From Duganella sp. BJB476 (lineage in GTDB: Bacteria; Pseudomonadota; Gammaproteobacteria; Burkholderiales; Burkholderiaceae_D), in assembly GCF_003416895.1 (NCBI RefSeq), contig NZ_QVIO01000002.1, positions 248,001-312,000 of the forward strand: a stretch of 64,000 bases of DNA. The letters are read 5' to 3'. Positions 1 to 9,179 of the stretch are shown here, piece after piece. The notes below the pieces were generated by a model, which saw only the letters and a list, made by a program, of their open reading frames with translations, was not told where the DNA came from and ran no database searches. The position numbers and the translations under genes are program-made. How positions within the stretch are numbered: position 1 is the stretch's first letter; every line of letters starts with the position of its first letter.

Positions 1-759
1 GCCGACAGCTTTGCCGGCCTGCGCGCCATGCTGCTGCCCGCGAACAAGCGCGCCAGCAACGACAAGCGCCGCCACCGTGGCGCAGGCGCCGCACCGTCCA
101 TGGAGGAAGCGGGACGCTGGGCGCTGGTGCGGCGCGGCGACGGCGTGACGATCCGCGAGCGCGCCAGCGAGATCGCCGCAGCTATCGAAGGAATCAACGG
201 CGGCGACCGCGCTACGCCAAGCGCGCCCTCGCCCGCCGACGACAAAACCATCGGCAAGGCCGTCGCCACCCGAGCCGCGCCGCCGGCTCGCAAACCGCGC
301 ACCGATCCCGACACGCTGGAGCACATCGCCATGACGCTGCTGCGCCGCTATGGCGTGATGTTCTGGCGACTGTTGGAACGCGAGGCTGCATGGATGCCTT
401 CATGGCGCGAGCTGCTGCCGGTCTACCACCGTCTCGAAGCGCGCGGCGAGATACGCGGCGGCCGCTTCATCGCCGGCCTGTCGGGCGAGCAGTTCGCCCT
501 GCCCGAAGCCATCCCGCTGCTGCGCGACGTGCGTCGCCGCAAGCACGATGGCGGCCTGGTATGCGTCTCAGGCATCGACCCGCTCAACCTGTGCGGCACA
601 CTGCTGCCCGGCGACAAAGTACCCGCGCTGGCCGGCAATCGCCTGCTGTTCCGCGACGGACTGCCGGTGGCGACCATGGTGGCCGGGAAATTCAACTATC
701 TGTACCAACCTTCCGCCGGCGAGCGGGAAGCGCTGCACAGCGCGCTGGTGCACACATGA
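1..759 (+). CDS. Lhr-like DEAD/DEAH-box helicase, C-terminal part
   Basis: The frame is open from the first base of the window, so this is only the last 252 residues of a longer protein. The visible part matches the C-terminal region of large Lhr-type ATP-dependent helicases. It contains a winged-helix-like stretch (VYHRLEARGEIRGGRF) followed by the conserved LSGEQFALPEA segment, and later SGIDPLNLCGTLLPG. Lhr proteins are DNA-repair helicases, and in many proteobacteria the gene lies with a ligase and an exonuclease, which would be off the left edge here. The helicase core (Walker A, DEAH) is not in the window. The stop codon overlaps the start of the next gene in an ATGA junction, which suggests translational coupling. 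Confidence 0.82.
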   Translation, partial: ADSFAGLRAMLLPANKRASNDKRRHRGAGAAPSMEEAGRWALVRRGDGVTIRERASEIAAAIEGINGGDRATPSAPSPADDKTIGKAVATRAAPPARKPRTDPDTLEHIAMTLLRRYGVMFWRLLEREAAWMPSWRELLPVYHRLEARGEIRGGRFIAGLSGEQFALPEAIPLLRDVRRRKHDGGLVCVSGIDPLNLCGTLLPGDKVPALAGNRLLFRDGLPVATMVAGKFNYLYQPSAGEREALHSALVHT

Positions 760-2168
760 ACACCAGCGCGCAGACAGGCTGCGACAAAGCCATCGCGCTG
801 GCGGCCCCGCCATGCCCGCAAACGCGAACCGTCGACCATCCGCGCATGGTGCTGGCCACCACCATCCTCGCCTCCAGCCTGGCCTTCATCGATGGTTCGG
901 TGGTCAATGTCGGGCTGCCCGCCATCGGCCGCAGCCTGGGCACGGACGGCTCCGGGCTGTCGTGGGTAGTGAACGGTTACCTGCTGCCGCTCAGTGCCCT
1001 GCTGCTGTTGGGCGGCGCGGCCGGCGACCGATTCGGCAAGCGCCTGCTGCTCCTGATCGGCGTGGCCGTGTTCGCGCTGGCGTCACTGCTGTGCGCCTTT
1101 GCGCCGTCGCTGCCGCTGCTGGTGGCGGGGCGCATCCTGCAAGGCGTGGGCGCGGCGCTGCTGATGCCCAACAGCCTTGCCATCCTCGGCACCCACTTTG
1201 AAGGCGAGGCGCGCGGACGGGCGATCGGCATCTGGGCGGCGGTGGGCGCGGCGGCCGGTGCGCTCGGCCCTCTGCTGGGCGGCTGGCTGATCGACATCAT
1301 CGGCTGGCGCGCGATCTTCTTCATCAACCTGCCGCTGGCTGCGGCGGCGCTGTACCTGGGCCTGCGCTACCTGCGCGACGAAAACGGTGCGGCGCCGGTC
1401 GCGCTGGACCTGCCCGGAGCCGCGCTGGCCAGCCTGGGGCTTGCAGGCCTGACGTGGGGTTTGACGGTGGCCTCCGGCGCCAAAAGCCTGGACTGGCAGC
1501 CGCTGCTCACCATCGCCGGCGGCGTGCTGGCCTTGGTCGTGTTCCTGCGGGTCGAGCAGCGCGCCGGCGATCAGGCGATGCTGCCGCTGTCGCTGTTCTC
1601 CTCGCACAGTTTCAGCGGCCTCAATCTGATGACCTTCCTGCTGTACGGCGCGCTGGGAGCCCTGCTGTTGCTGGTGCCGTTCGTGCTGATCGAATTCGAC
1701 CACTATTCCGCCAGCATGGCCGGCGCCGCGCTGCTGCCGCTGCCGGTGGTGATCGCACTGGCCTCGTCGACGATGGGCCGCATCGCCGGCAAGATCGGCG
1801 CGCGGCTGCCGCTGACGGTTGGTCCCATCGTCGTCGCCGCCGGTTTTCTGCTGTCCATGCGCATCGGCGGCGGCAGCTACTGGACTACCACGCTGCCGGC
1901 GATGCTGGTCATCGCCATCGGCATGTCGATCGCGGTGGCGCCGCTGACCACCGCAGTGCTGTCGTCGGTGGACGCGGGCCACAGCGGCGTCGCCTCCGGC
2001 TTCAACAGCGCGGTGGCGCGCGCGGGCGGCCTGTTCACCACCGCGCTGCTGGGCATGGTGCTTGGTTCGCACGGCGCGGCGTTACTGGCGTCCTTCCACA
2101 TTGCCGCACTGGCGTGCGCCATGACGGCCCTGGCCAGCGCCGCTTGCGCCTTTCTCATGGTGCGTTAG
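756..2168 (+). CDS. MFS transporter, DHA2 (EmrB/QacA-like) family
   Basis: This 470-residue inner-membrane protein is predicted to export drugs or other small molecules using the proton gradient. Hydrophobic segments run along the whole length, consistent with the 14-helix DHA2 architecture. The N-terminal part carries the family signature around helix 1 (SLAFIDGSVVNVGLPAI) and the motif-A loop GDRFGKR between helices 2 and 3. Motif C-like glycine-rich sequence (GAAAGALGPLLGG) lies near helix 5. The ATG at 756 overlaps the upstream helicase stop (ATGA), and the frame upstream of it codes in the wrong phase with the helicase gene, so this start was preferred to earlier in-frame codons. The substrate cannot be told from sequence. 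Confidence 0.85.
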   Translation: MNTSAQTGCDKAIALAAPPCPQTRTVDHPRMVLATTILASSLAFIDGSVVNVGLPAIGRSLGTDGSGLSWVVNGYLLPLSALLLLGGAAGDRFGKRLLLLIGVAVFALASLLCAFAPSLPLLVAGRILQGVGAALLMPNSLAILGTHFEGEARGRAIGIWAAVGAAAGALGPLLGGWLIDIIGWRAIFFINLPLAAAALYLGLRYLRDENGAAPVALDLPGAALASLGLAGLTWGLTVASGAKSLDWQPLLTIAGGVLALVVFLRVEQRAGDQAMLPLSLFSSHSFSGLNLMTFLLYGALGALLLLVPFVLIEFDHYSASMAGAALLPLPVVIALASSTMGRIAGKIGARLPLTVGPIVVAAGFLLSMRIGGGSYWTTTLPAMLVIAIGMSIAVAPLTTAVLSSVDAGHSGVASGFNSAVARAGGLFTTALLGMVLGSHGAALLASFHIAALACAMTALASAACAFLMVR

Positions 2169-2235
2169 CGTACAGAGCGCGCGACGATTCCCTTCTACTC
2201 TCTTGATTGACCGTTCAACCAACGAAAGAACCGCC

Positions 2236-2802
2236 ATGCGCCTGCCCCTGATTGCCCCGCAAGACCTGACTCCCGAACAAAAAACCCTGTACGACAATAT
2301 GCGCAAGGGTATCACCAGCAATTTCAACGACTTCATCGCCGTGCGCGAAGACGGCGCTTTGATGGGCCCCTGGAATCCGTGGCTGCACGAGCCGGGCATC
2401 GGCAAGGCGATCTGGGACCTGACGCTGGCCATGACCGCCAACGCCACGCTACCCGACAACGCGCGGCAGATCGCCATCCTGGTGGTGGGCGCCAGCTACA
2501 ACGCGGCTTACGAAATCTACGCCCACATCGCCGTCGCCGAGCGCGAAGGCATGTCGGCCGAACGCCTGGCCACGCTGGTGGCCGACGTCAAGCCGGTCGA
2601 TCTGAGCAAGGAAGAAAGCGTGGCCTATGACATGGCCTATGCACTGAGCCGCGGCGGCACGCTGCCGGAACCCTTGTACCGCCTGGCGGTCAGCACCTTC
2701 GGCCAGCACGGCGCCAATGAGCTGATCTATCTGGTCGGCCTGTATGCGCTGGTATCGGTCACGCTGAACGGCTTCAACGTGCCGGTGCCAGAACGCGAGT
2801 AA
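2236..2802 (+). CDS. carboxymuconolactone decarboxylase (CMD) family protein
   Basis: This 188-residue, mostly helical protein resembles CMD-family proteins (AhpD-like fold). The core is a helix pair around ASYNAAYEIYAHIAVAEREG, with a conserved His, and a C-terminal repeat near NELIYLVGLYALV. There is no cysteine in the protein, so the CxxC peroxidase chemistry of AhpD is excluded. It more likely belongs to the decarboxylase-like or uncharacterised branch. The ATG at 2236 was chosen because a GAAAGAA ribosome-binding sequence precedes it, although a TTG lies 33 bases upstream. It stands 67 bases downstream of the MFS gene and may share its transcript. Confidence 0.72.
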   Translation: MRLPLIAPQDLTPEQKTLYDNMRKGITSNFNDFIAVREDGALMGPWNPWLHEPGIGKAIWDLTLAMTANATLPDNARQIAILVVGASYNAAYEIYAHIAVAEREGMSAERLATLVADVKPVDLSKEESVAYDMAYALSRGGTLPEPLYRLAVSTFGQHGANELIYLVGLYALVSVTLNGFNVPVPERE

Positions 2803-2834
2803 CAAGCAAAAGACTGCTGTCGACCCGGCACGGC

Positions 2835-3782
2835 TCATCGATCACAAAGCGTCGAAGGAGTTGCCGGCAAAAACCGCTCGAATGGCACTTCCCAGATATT
2901 GTATTTTCCGTTGTCCCACGAGGCTCCAGCCACGCCCGCGCGACGCTCGCTCGAGAAAAATAGCGTTCGATGATCGCGGCTCAGGCGCGGTTCGGCGTCC
3001 GAGCCGGCGCTGTTGATGTCTGTGCCCAGGTTCAGTGGCGCGCTCCATTGCCCGCAATTGCGGTAAGCGATGAACAGGTCGATACCTCGCGCGGGAGCTC
3101 GGCCGGACCCAAAAACAATAAACGATTCATCGGGTGCGACAGCCGGATCGACGTCGGTGGCTTCCCCGTTGCTAAACGAAAGCGCTTGCGGCGCCTCGTA
3201 GCGCCCAGCATTGAATTGAGAGCGGAACAGCTGGAAGCGGCCAGTCTCACGGGACGGGCGCATGAAGTAGAGACTGCCATCGGCGACTATGCTGGGCGCG
3301 AACGTCGAGGCGCTGGCGTTGACATCGCCCTCCAGACGCACGGCTTCGCCGGACTCGGCGCCGTGGAGCGCAACCCGCCACAAATTGCCGCCCCCTTCGA
3401 CTGCCACCTTGTTGTTGAAAAGACCGTCAAGGGGCTTGCCACCGTGTTCAAGCGGGCGGTTGGAGACGAAGATCAGGAAATCGCCTGCAGGCGAGATACT
3501 CGGCTCCATATCCCGCCAGCGTCCGGAAAACTGCGCCACCTGCGGCGTCGTCCATCGGCCTTCAACCAGGTGAGAAACCAGAATCGTGGAACTCGTGCCG
3601 TCACTGCTGCTAAACCAGACGGTCGTGCCATCGACGCTAAAGGCGGGCGCTGTCTCGTGCGCATCGCGCGAGATGACGCCCGGCGCGAACACGCCGGGCT
3701 TGACCGCAACGGCGGCGGCATTCGCGGCAGCGCCTGTTGCTCCGAGCAAGACGAGCAGCGATAGGTACATCAAGGTCTTCAT
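2835..3782 (-). CDS. exported WD40-like (PD40) beta-propeller protein
   Basis: The 315-residue product starts with a signal peptide (MKTLMYLSLLVLLGATG, then Ala-rich cleavage region). It is followed by TolB-like PD40 repeats, visible as recurring blocks such as APAFSVDGTTVWFSS, EPSISPAGDFLIFVS, DPAVAPDESFIVFGS and EPRLSRDHRTLFFSS. Each block has the typical ending where a hydrophobic strand meets Ser/Asn. Such proteins form periplasmic beta-propellers that bind peptides or other proteins, and no enzymatic role can be assigned. The ATG at 3782 is preferred over the TTG immediately upstream. The 5' end lies only two bases from a decayed copy of the dctD 3' end, so this gene probably once followed dctD directly on the same strand. 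Confidence 0.78.
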   Translation of the reverse strand: MKTLMYLSLLVLLGATGAAANAAAVAVKPGVFAPGVISRDAHETAPAFSVDGTTVWFSSSDGTSSTILVSHLVEGRWTTPQVAQFSGRWRDMEPSISPAGDFLIFVSNRPLEHGGKPLDGLFNNKVAVEGGGNLWRVALHGAESGEAVRLEGDVNASASTFAPSIVADGSLYFMRPSRETGRFQLFRSQFNAGRYEAPQALSFSNGEATDVDPAVAPDESFIVFGSGRAPARGIDLFIAYRNCGQWSAPLNLGTDINSAGSDAEPRLSRDHRTLFFSSERRAGVAGASWDNGKYNIWEVPFERFLPATPSTLCDR

Positions 3783-3783
3783 C

Positions 3784-3865
3784 AAAGCCTTATTTGTAGT
3801 TGTCCGGAGTCAGCGTGTACTTTTTGCATTTTATAGTACAGCGTTTGCTTCGGCGTGATCGACCT
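3784..3865 (-). pseudogene. decayed second copy of the dctD 3' end
   Basis: Read on the minus strand, this stretch encodes a Fis-type helix-turn-helix remnant, TPKQTLYYKMQK. It is nearly identical to the end of the intact DctD (GVPKQTLYYKMQK). At DNA level about 70 bases align with 4917-4987, with scattered substitutions. One extra base in a run of A/T shifts the frame after MQK, so the terminal residues differ. Similarity continues weakly upstream (NEVRS-I against TEVSTAL). It has no start, no ATPase domain and no receiver. It is a scar, not a gene. Confidence 0.8.
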
Positions 3866-3903
3866 GACTTCATTTATCCAATTGACCATCGTGCCGAAAT
3901 GAA

Positions 3904-3941
3904 TATATACTTCGTATACGTTTCGTATATAAGGTGAAAAA
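3904..3941 (+). promoter_or_regulatory. AT-rich repeated operator-like region before the ParD-like gene
   Basis: This AT-rich block contrasts with its GC-rich surroundings. It contains the octamer TTCGTATA twice (3911-3918 and 3922-3929), one helical turn apart. It can also be read as overlapping inverted repeats, TATAC-N3-GTATA (3906-3918) and TATAC-N5-GTATA (3915-3929). It ends in AAGGTG, a plausible ribosome-binding site seven bases before the ATG at 3942. Antitoxin-type ribbon-helix-helix proteins usually bind such repeats and repress their own operon. That this is the operator is an inference. Confidence 0.5.
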
Positions 3942-4154
3942 ATGGGCATTGTGAACATCGACGAAGACCTGCACGACCAGATCCGCAAAGCGAGTGCGGT
4001 CGTGTGCAGGTCCATCAACGCGCAGGCGGCCTTCTGGATCAAGATGGGCATGTTGAGCGAAATGAATCCTACGCTGACTTTCAACGAGATCATTGCGCGG
4101 GAACTCCGGGCCGCAGGCGTCGAGACCCAGGTTGGCCGTAGTGTGGCGACATGA
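3942..4154 (+). CDS. ParD-like small DNA-binding protein
   Basis: The 70-residue product matches the ParD-like family related to type II antitoxins. Recognisable segments are MGIVNIDEDLHDQIRKA and the central CRSINAQAAFWIKMGML, with PTLTFNEI near the end. The predicted fold is a ribbon-helix-helix dimer that binds DNA. It has no ParE-like toxin next to it. Its partner gene is a methionine aminopeptidase that begins inside its stop codon (ATGA, 4151-4154), so the two are translationally coupled. The repeated sequence just upstream would suit autoregulation. Codon usage is less GC-biased than in neighbouring genes, which fits acquisition together with the next gene. The physiological role is unknown. 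Confidence 0.75.
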   Translation: MGIVNIDEDLHDQIRKASAVVCRSINAQAAFWIKMGMLSEMNPTLTFNEIIARELRAAGVETQVGRSVAT

Positions 4155-4918
4155 CCAAACGCCCGGAGGAAATCGCGCTGATGGCGGAATCGGGCAAGCT
4201 GCTGGCCAGCGTATTCGGCCAGTTGGATCAGTTGAACCTGATCGGCATGTCCACCATGCAGGTCAACGATCTTGTCGACCGTTTCATCGTCAATGAACTG
4301 AACGCGCGCCCTGCAAGCAAGGGGCAGTATGGCTACGCCTATGCGCTGAACTCCTCCCCCAACAGCGTGGTGTGCCACGGCGTTCCATCCCAGGGCGATA
4401 TCTTGCAGAGCGGAGATATCGTGAACTTCGATATCACGTTGGAGAAGAACGGCTTCATCGCCGATTCCAGCAAAACGTATCTGGTCGGCGATGTGTCGTC
4501 CCAGGCCAAGCGGCTGGTGCAAGTGACGTATGAAGCCATGTGGATGGGAATCAACGCTGTCCGTCCCGGCGCCAGGCTGGGTGATGTCGGCCATGCGATC
4601 CAGCGGCATGCCCGGCGCAGCGGCTATTCGGTCGTCAGGGAATACTGCGGGCACGGCATAGGCCGCGAGATGCACGAACCTCCGCAAGTGCTCCATTGGG
4701 GAAAACCAAAAACCGGCCTGGTGCTACAGGAAGGCATGGTGTTCACCATCGAGCCTATGCTTAACCAGGGTGGCCGCGCCGTGCATACCGAAGACGATGG
4801 CTGGACAGTCGTTACGACGGACGGAAAATTGTCCGCGCAATTCGAACATACGGTAGCCGTGATACGTAACGGTGTCCAGGTCTTGACGCTGCGCCCCGGC
4901 GAAAGATCGTTGAACTAA
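4151..4918 (+). CDS. map: type I methionine aminopeptidase (accessory copy)
   Basis: This 255-residue M24-family metallopeptidase removes N-terminal methionine from proteins. All five expected metal ligands are present: D94, D105, H168 (in GHGIG), E201 (in FTIEPM) and E232 (in QFEHTV). The substrate-site His76 (CHGVP) is also kept, so the enzyme should be active. Length is normal for a bacterial type I enzyme without an N-terminal zinc extension. It is coupled to the ParD-like gene and converges on dctD with three bases between stops. The essential map gene of such genomes usually sits near rpsB, so this is probably a second copy. Its pairing with a putative antitoxin suggests a specialised or regulated role. 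Confidence 0.87.
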   Translation: MTKRPEEIALMAESGKLLASVFGQLDQLNLIGMSTMQVNDLVDRFIVNELNARPASKGQYGYAYALNSSPNSVVCHGVPSQGDILQSGDIVNFDITLEKNGFIADSSKTYLVGDVSSQAKRLVQVTYEAMWMGINAVRPGARLGDVGHAIQRHARRSGYSVVREYCGHGIGREMHEPPQVLHWGKPKTGLVLQEGMVFTIEPMLNQGGRAVHTEDDGWTVVTTDGKLSAQFEHTVAVIRNGVQVLTLRPGERSLN

Positions 4919-4921
4919 AGC

Positions 4922-6249
<1,328 letters not shown>

Positions 6250-6253
<4 letters not shown>

Positions 6254-8124
6254 GCTGTCTCCCGCTCCGCAATGGGCAACTCAATGATAAACCGGGCGCC
6301 GCCCGCGGTAGTGGATTCGGCCAGTAGCTGGCCGCCAAACTCGCGGATGATCTGCTCGGATATCGCCAGTCCAAGGCCGAGGCCCTGCCCTTGCGGTTTT
6401 GTTGTGAAAAATGGTTCGAATAAATGACTGCGGACCGATTCCGGTATGCCCGGCCCCGTGTCCGAGACGGCGATCATCGCTTTGTTGAAACTGCGGGTCA
6501 CGCTGACGGCCAGCTGGCGCACGTCGCAGCCGGCCATCGCGTCGAGCGCGTTGGTGAACAGGTTGACCAGCACCTGCTCCAGCCGGTTGCTGTCGCACAG
6601 CGCGTACACGTCCTGGCTCAGCATCGACATGCGGAAGTTGACCCGCTCCTGCTCCACCCGCCGCTCCACCAAAAACAGCGCGGCGGTGATCGCGGCCGCC
6701 ACCGGCACCGGCTTGAGGCTGGCGTCGGCCTTGCGGGCGAACTGGCGCAGCTGCCCGGTCAGCGCGCCCATGCGGCCGACCAGTTGCGAGATGGTGGTCA
6801 GGTTGTCCTTGGCTTCGTCCAGGCGGCCGCGCTCGATCAGCACGCGGGCGTTGTCGGACATGGTGCGCAGCGCCGTCAGCGGCTGGTTCAGTTCGTGCGT
6901 GATGCCGGCCGACATCTGCCCCAGCACCGCCATCTTGCCCGCCTGGACCAGCTCGCTCTGCGCCTGCCGCAGCTTCTGCTCGGCCTGGCGACGCACGACG
7001 TTTTCCTCGCTCAGGTTGTGCGTCATCTGCTGCAGGCTGGCGGTGCGCTCGGCCACCATGGTTTCCAGGTGGTCGTAGGCGCGCTGCAAGTCCACGCGCG
7101 CACGCTGGCGTTGCCGTCCCAGCCGGCGCCGCTGGCGGGCATACAGCACCAGCATCAGCAGCAGCGCTTCCGACAGCCAGGTGAAGATGAAGGCGTTGCG
7201 GGCGCTGGCCTCGGCCGGCGCCAGGTCGGACAGGTAGACGAATTGCCACTTGCGCGGGGCCAGCGAACGGGTCTGGCTCAGCATGCGCGCATGCTCGGCC
7301 GGCGACGGCGTGGCGACGATGGTGGCACCGCTGTCGAGCTTGCGCAGTTCGCGCATGCCCAACGGCAGCAAGGCGTGCGAGAAATACTGGCGCGATACTT
7401 CCAGCTCCTGCAACACCTCCGGCGCCAGCGGCGCCAGCGTGCGGTACTTCCAGTCCTGCACCGAGCTGAGGAAGACGACCCCGTGCGCGTCGGTCAGCAT
7501 CACCTTGTCGGCGCCCTGCACCCAGCCGTTTTCCAGCGTCTCGATGTTGACCTTGACGGTGGCCACGCCCAGCATGCGGCCGTTGTGGTAAATGCCGTGC
7601 GCGAAGAAATAACCCGGCTCGCCGCGCGTGGTGCCGACGCCGTAGAAACCGCCCGGCGTGCGCCGCAACGCATCGCGCACGTAGGGACGGAAGGCCACGT
7701 TGTCGCCGACGAAGCTGTCCGGCTCGCGCCAGTTGCTGGACGCCTGGGTCAGGCCTTGCAGGTTGACGATGTAGATGGTGGTGGAACGGGACAGGCGGTT
7801 GACCTGCTCCAGGTAGGCGTTGACCTCGGCGCGCACGGCTTCATCGCCCGGCCGTTGCAGCAGGGCGATGACGTCCTTGTTGAGTTCCAGCGTGCCGGGC
7901 AGGAAGTCATATTTGGACAGCAGGTTCTCCAGGCTGACGGCATAGCTGTCGAGCCGCTGCGCACCGGCCAGGCGCAGTTTTTCGGTGGCGGCGTTTTCGG
8001 TCCAGCGCCAGGCCAGCACCGCCACCGCGAGGCAGCACAGCAGCACCAGCACCCACGGCGCGACCCGGCGCAGCAACCGGCGGCCCGGCCGCGACGGCAA
8101 GTCGGTCTGCGCTGCTGCTGCCAT
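6250..8124 (-). CDS. dctB: C4-dicarboxylate sensor histidine kinase DctB
   Basis: The 624-residue protein has an N-terminal membrane helix (about 20-38), a large periplasmic double-PAS type sensor region and a second membrane helix near 300-320. A coiled-coil linker leads into the kinase core. The phosphorylation site lies in GITHELNQPLTALRTM, and the ATP-binding domain shows the N box (NLFTNALDAM), DTGPGIP and GLGLAIS. This layout is that of DctB, which senses succinate, malate or fumarate in the periplasm and phosphorylates DctD. The periplasmic part includes GFYGVGTTRGEPGYFFAHGIY, typical of the ligand pocket region. It lies 38 bases downstream of the porin and is coupled to dctD. Confidence 0.92.
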
Positions 8125-8162
8125 AAACTCCCCTGTTGTTATTGTAGTTTCATCCGCTCACA

Positions 8163-9155
8163 TTAAAACACATGGCGCACGCCGAGGTTGAATCCGGTTG
8201 TGCCGGTGCCGGTGTCGGTCGCCGTGCCGACGTGGAAATTGGCGCCGTTGCGGTTGATGATGTGGCCATACGCAGTGTACAGGTCGGTACGCACCGACAG
8301 CGGATGCAGATAGCCGATCGCCGCCTGGCGCGAGCGCTGGTGCGCGGCCGAATCGTCGCGATGATCGATGTAGGAAGCCAGGAACTTGCCCGCCCCCGCC
8401 GCCACGCTCACGCCCAGCAGCGCATCGCGGCTGGTGACGCCGAGCAGGTCCTGGTTGCGCGAGTAGGCCGCGTGGCCGGTCACGTGGTCGACGCGGTAGC
8501 GTCCGGCCAGCATGGTGTAGCGGGTGTGGGCGGTGGCCAGCGCGTTGTCGCGCTGATGGTGCGCCAGTACCAGGCTCAGCGGGCCGTCGTCGTAGCTGGC
8601 GGAGCCGCCGATGCTGCGGTTCTTGGCGCTGTCGCCGGCCGTCTCGCCGAAGCCGTACATCACGTCGGCCGAGAAGCCTTTGTAGCGCGGCGTGATGTAC
8701 TCGACCGAGTTGTCGACCCGGGTGCTCGGGAAGAACACGTTCTGCGCATTGCCCGCGAAGCCGGTCACGAAGGGATCGGCCACATCGCGCAGGGCTTTGT
8801 AGTACGGCATGTACTGGCGTCCCATGCTGACCGCGCCGGCCTTGCCGGACAGGCACACATAAGCCTGGCGGCCGAACAGCAGGCCGCCCTGCGCGGCGGC
8901 GCCGGTGTCGATGGTGTAGCCGTTTTCCAGCACGAAGCCGGCGGCCATGCCGCCGCCCAGGTCTTCCTTGCCCTTGAAGCCGATGCGCGAGCCGGAGCCG
9001 ACGCCGCTGCTGACGTTCTGCGTGTTGCCGGCGGCGCCGCCGCGTTCCAGCACCAGGCCGGCGTCAGCAACGCCGTACACGGTCACACTCGATTGCGCTT
9101 GCGCGACGGCCGACACCAAACCCAGCGCCAGCGCGCTCATGACATACTTTTGCAT
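8163..9155 (-). CDS. Gram-negative porin (Neisseria/Burkholderiales type)
   Basis: The 330-residue protein begins with a signal peptide ending AVAQAQ, then SSVTVYGVADAGLV, the usual first strand of this trimeric 16-strand porin family. It ends in a C-terminal aromatic (VRHVF) as expected for BAM recognition. Alternating hydrophobic strands and a GSRIGFKGKEDLG block near residue 50-65 support the call. A good ribosome-binding site (GAGGAG) precedes the ATG. It lies 24 bases after dctA and 38 before dctB on the same strand. It is therefore likely the outer-membrane entry route for dicarboxylates and co-induced with the transporter. Substrate specificity is inferred from position only. Confidence 0.88.
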   Translation of the reverse strand: MQKYVMSALALGLVSAVAQAQSSVTVYGVADAGLVLERGGAAGNTQNVSSGVGSGSRIGFKGKEDLGGGMAAGFVLENGYTIDTGAAAQGGLLFGRQAYVCLSGKAGAVSMGRQYMPYYKALRDVADPFVTGFAGNAQNVFFPSTRVDNSVEYITPRYKGFSADVMYGFGETAGDSAKNRSIGGSASYDDGPLSLVLAHHQRDNALATAHTRYTMLAGRYRVDHVTGHAAYSRNQDLLGVTSRDALLGVSVAAGAGKFLASYIDHRDDSAAHQRSRQAAIGYLHPLSVRTDLYTAYGHIINRNGANFHVGTATDTGTGTTGFNLGVRHVF

Positions 9156-9179
9156 CTTTCAATCTCCTCTAATTATTCT

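Noticed and set aside
3942..4918. ParD-like/MAP pair as a classical type II toxin-antitoxin system
   Set aside because: There is no ParE-like or other recognised toxin, and the aminopeptidase looks like a normal active enzyme. Kept only as an open question in the findings.
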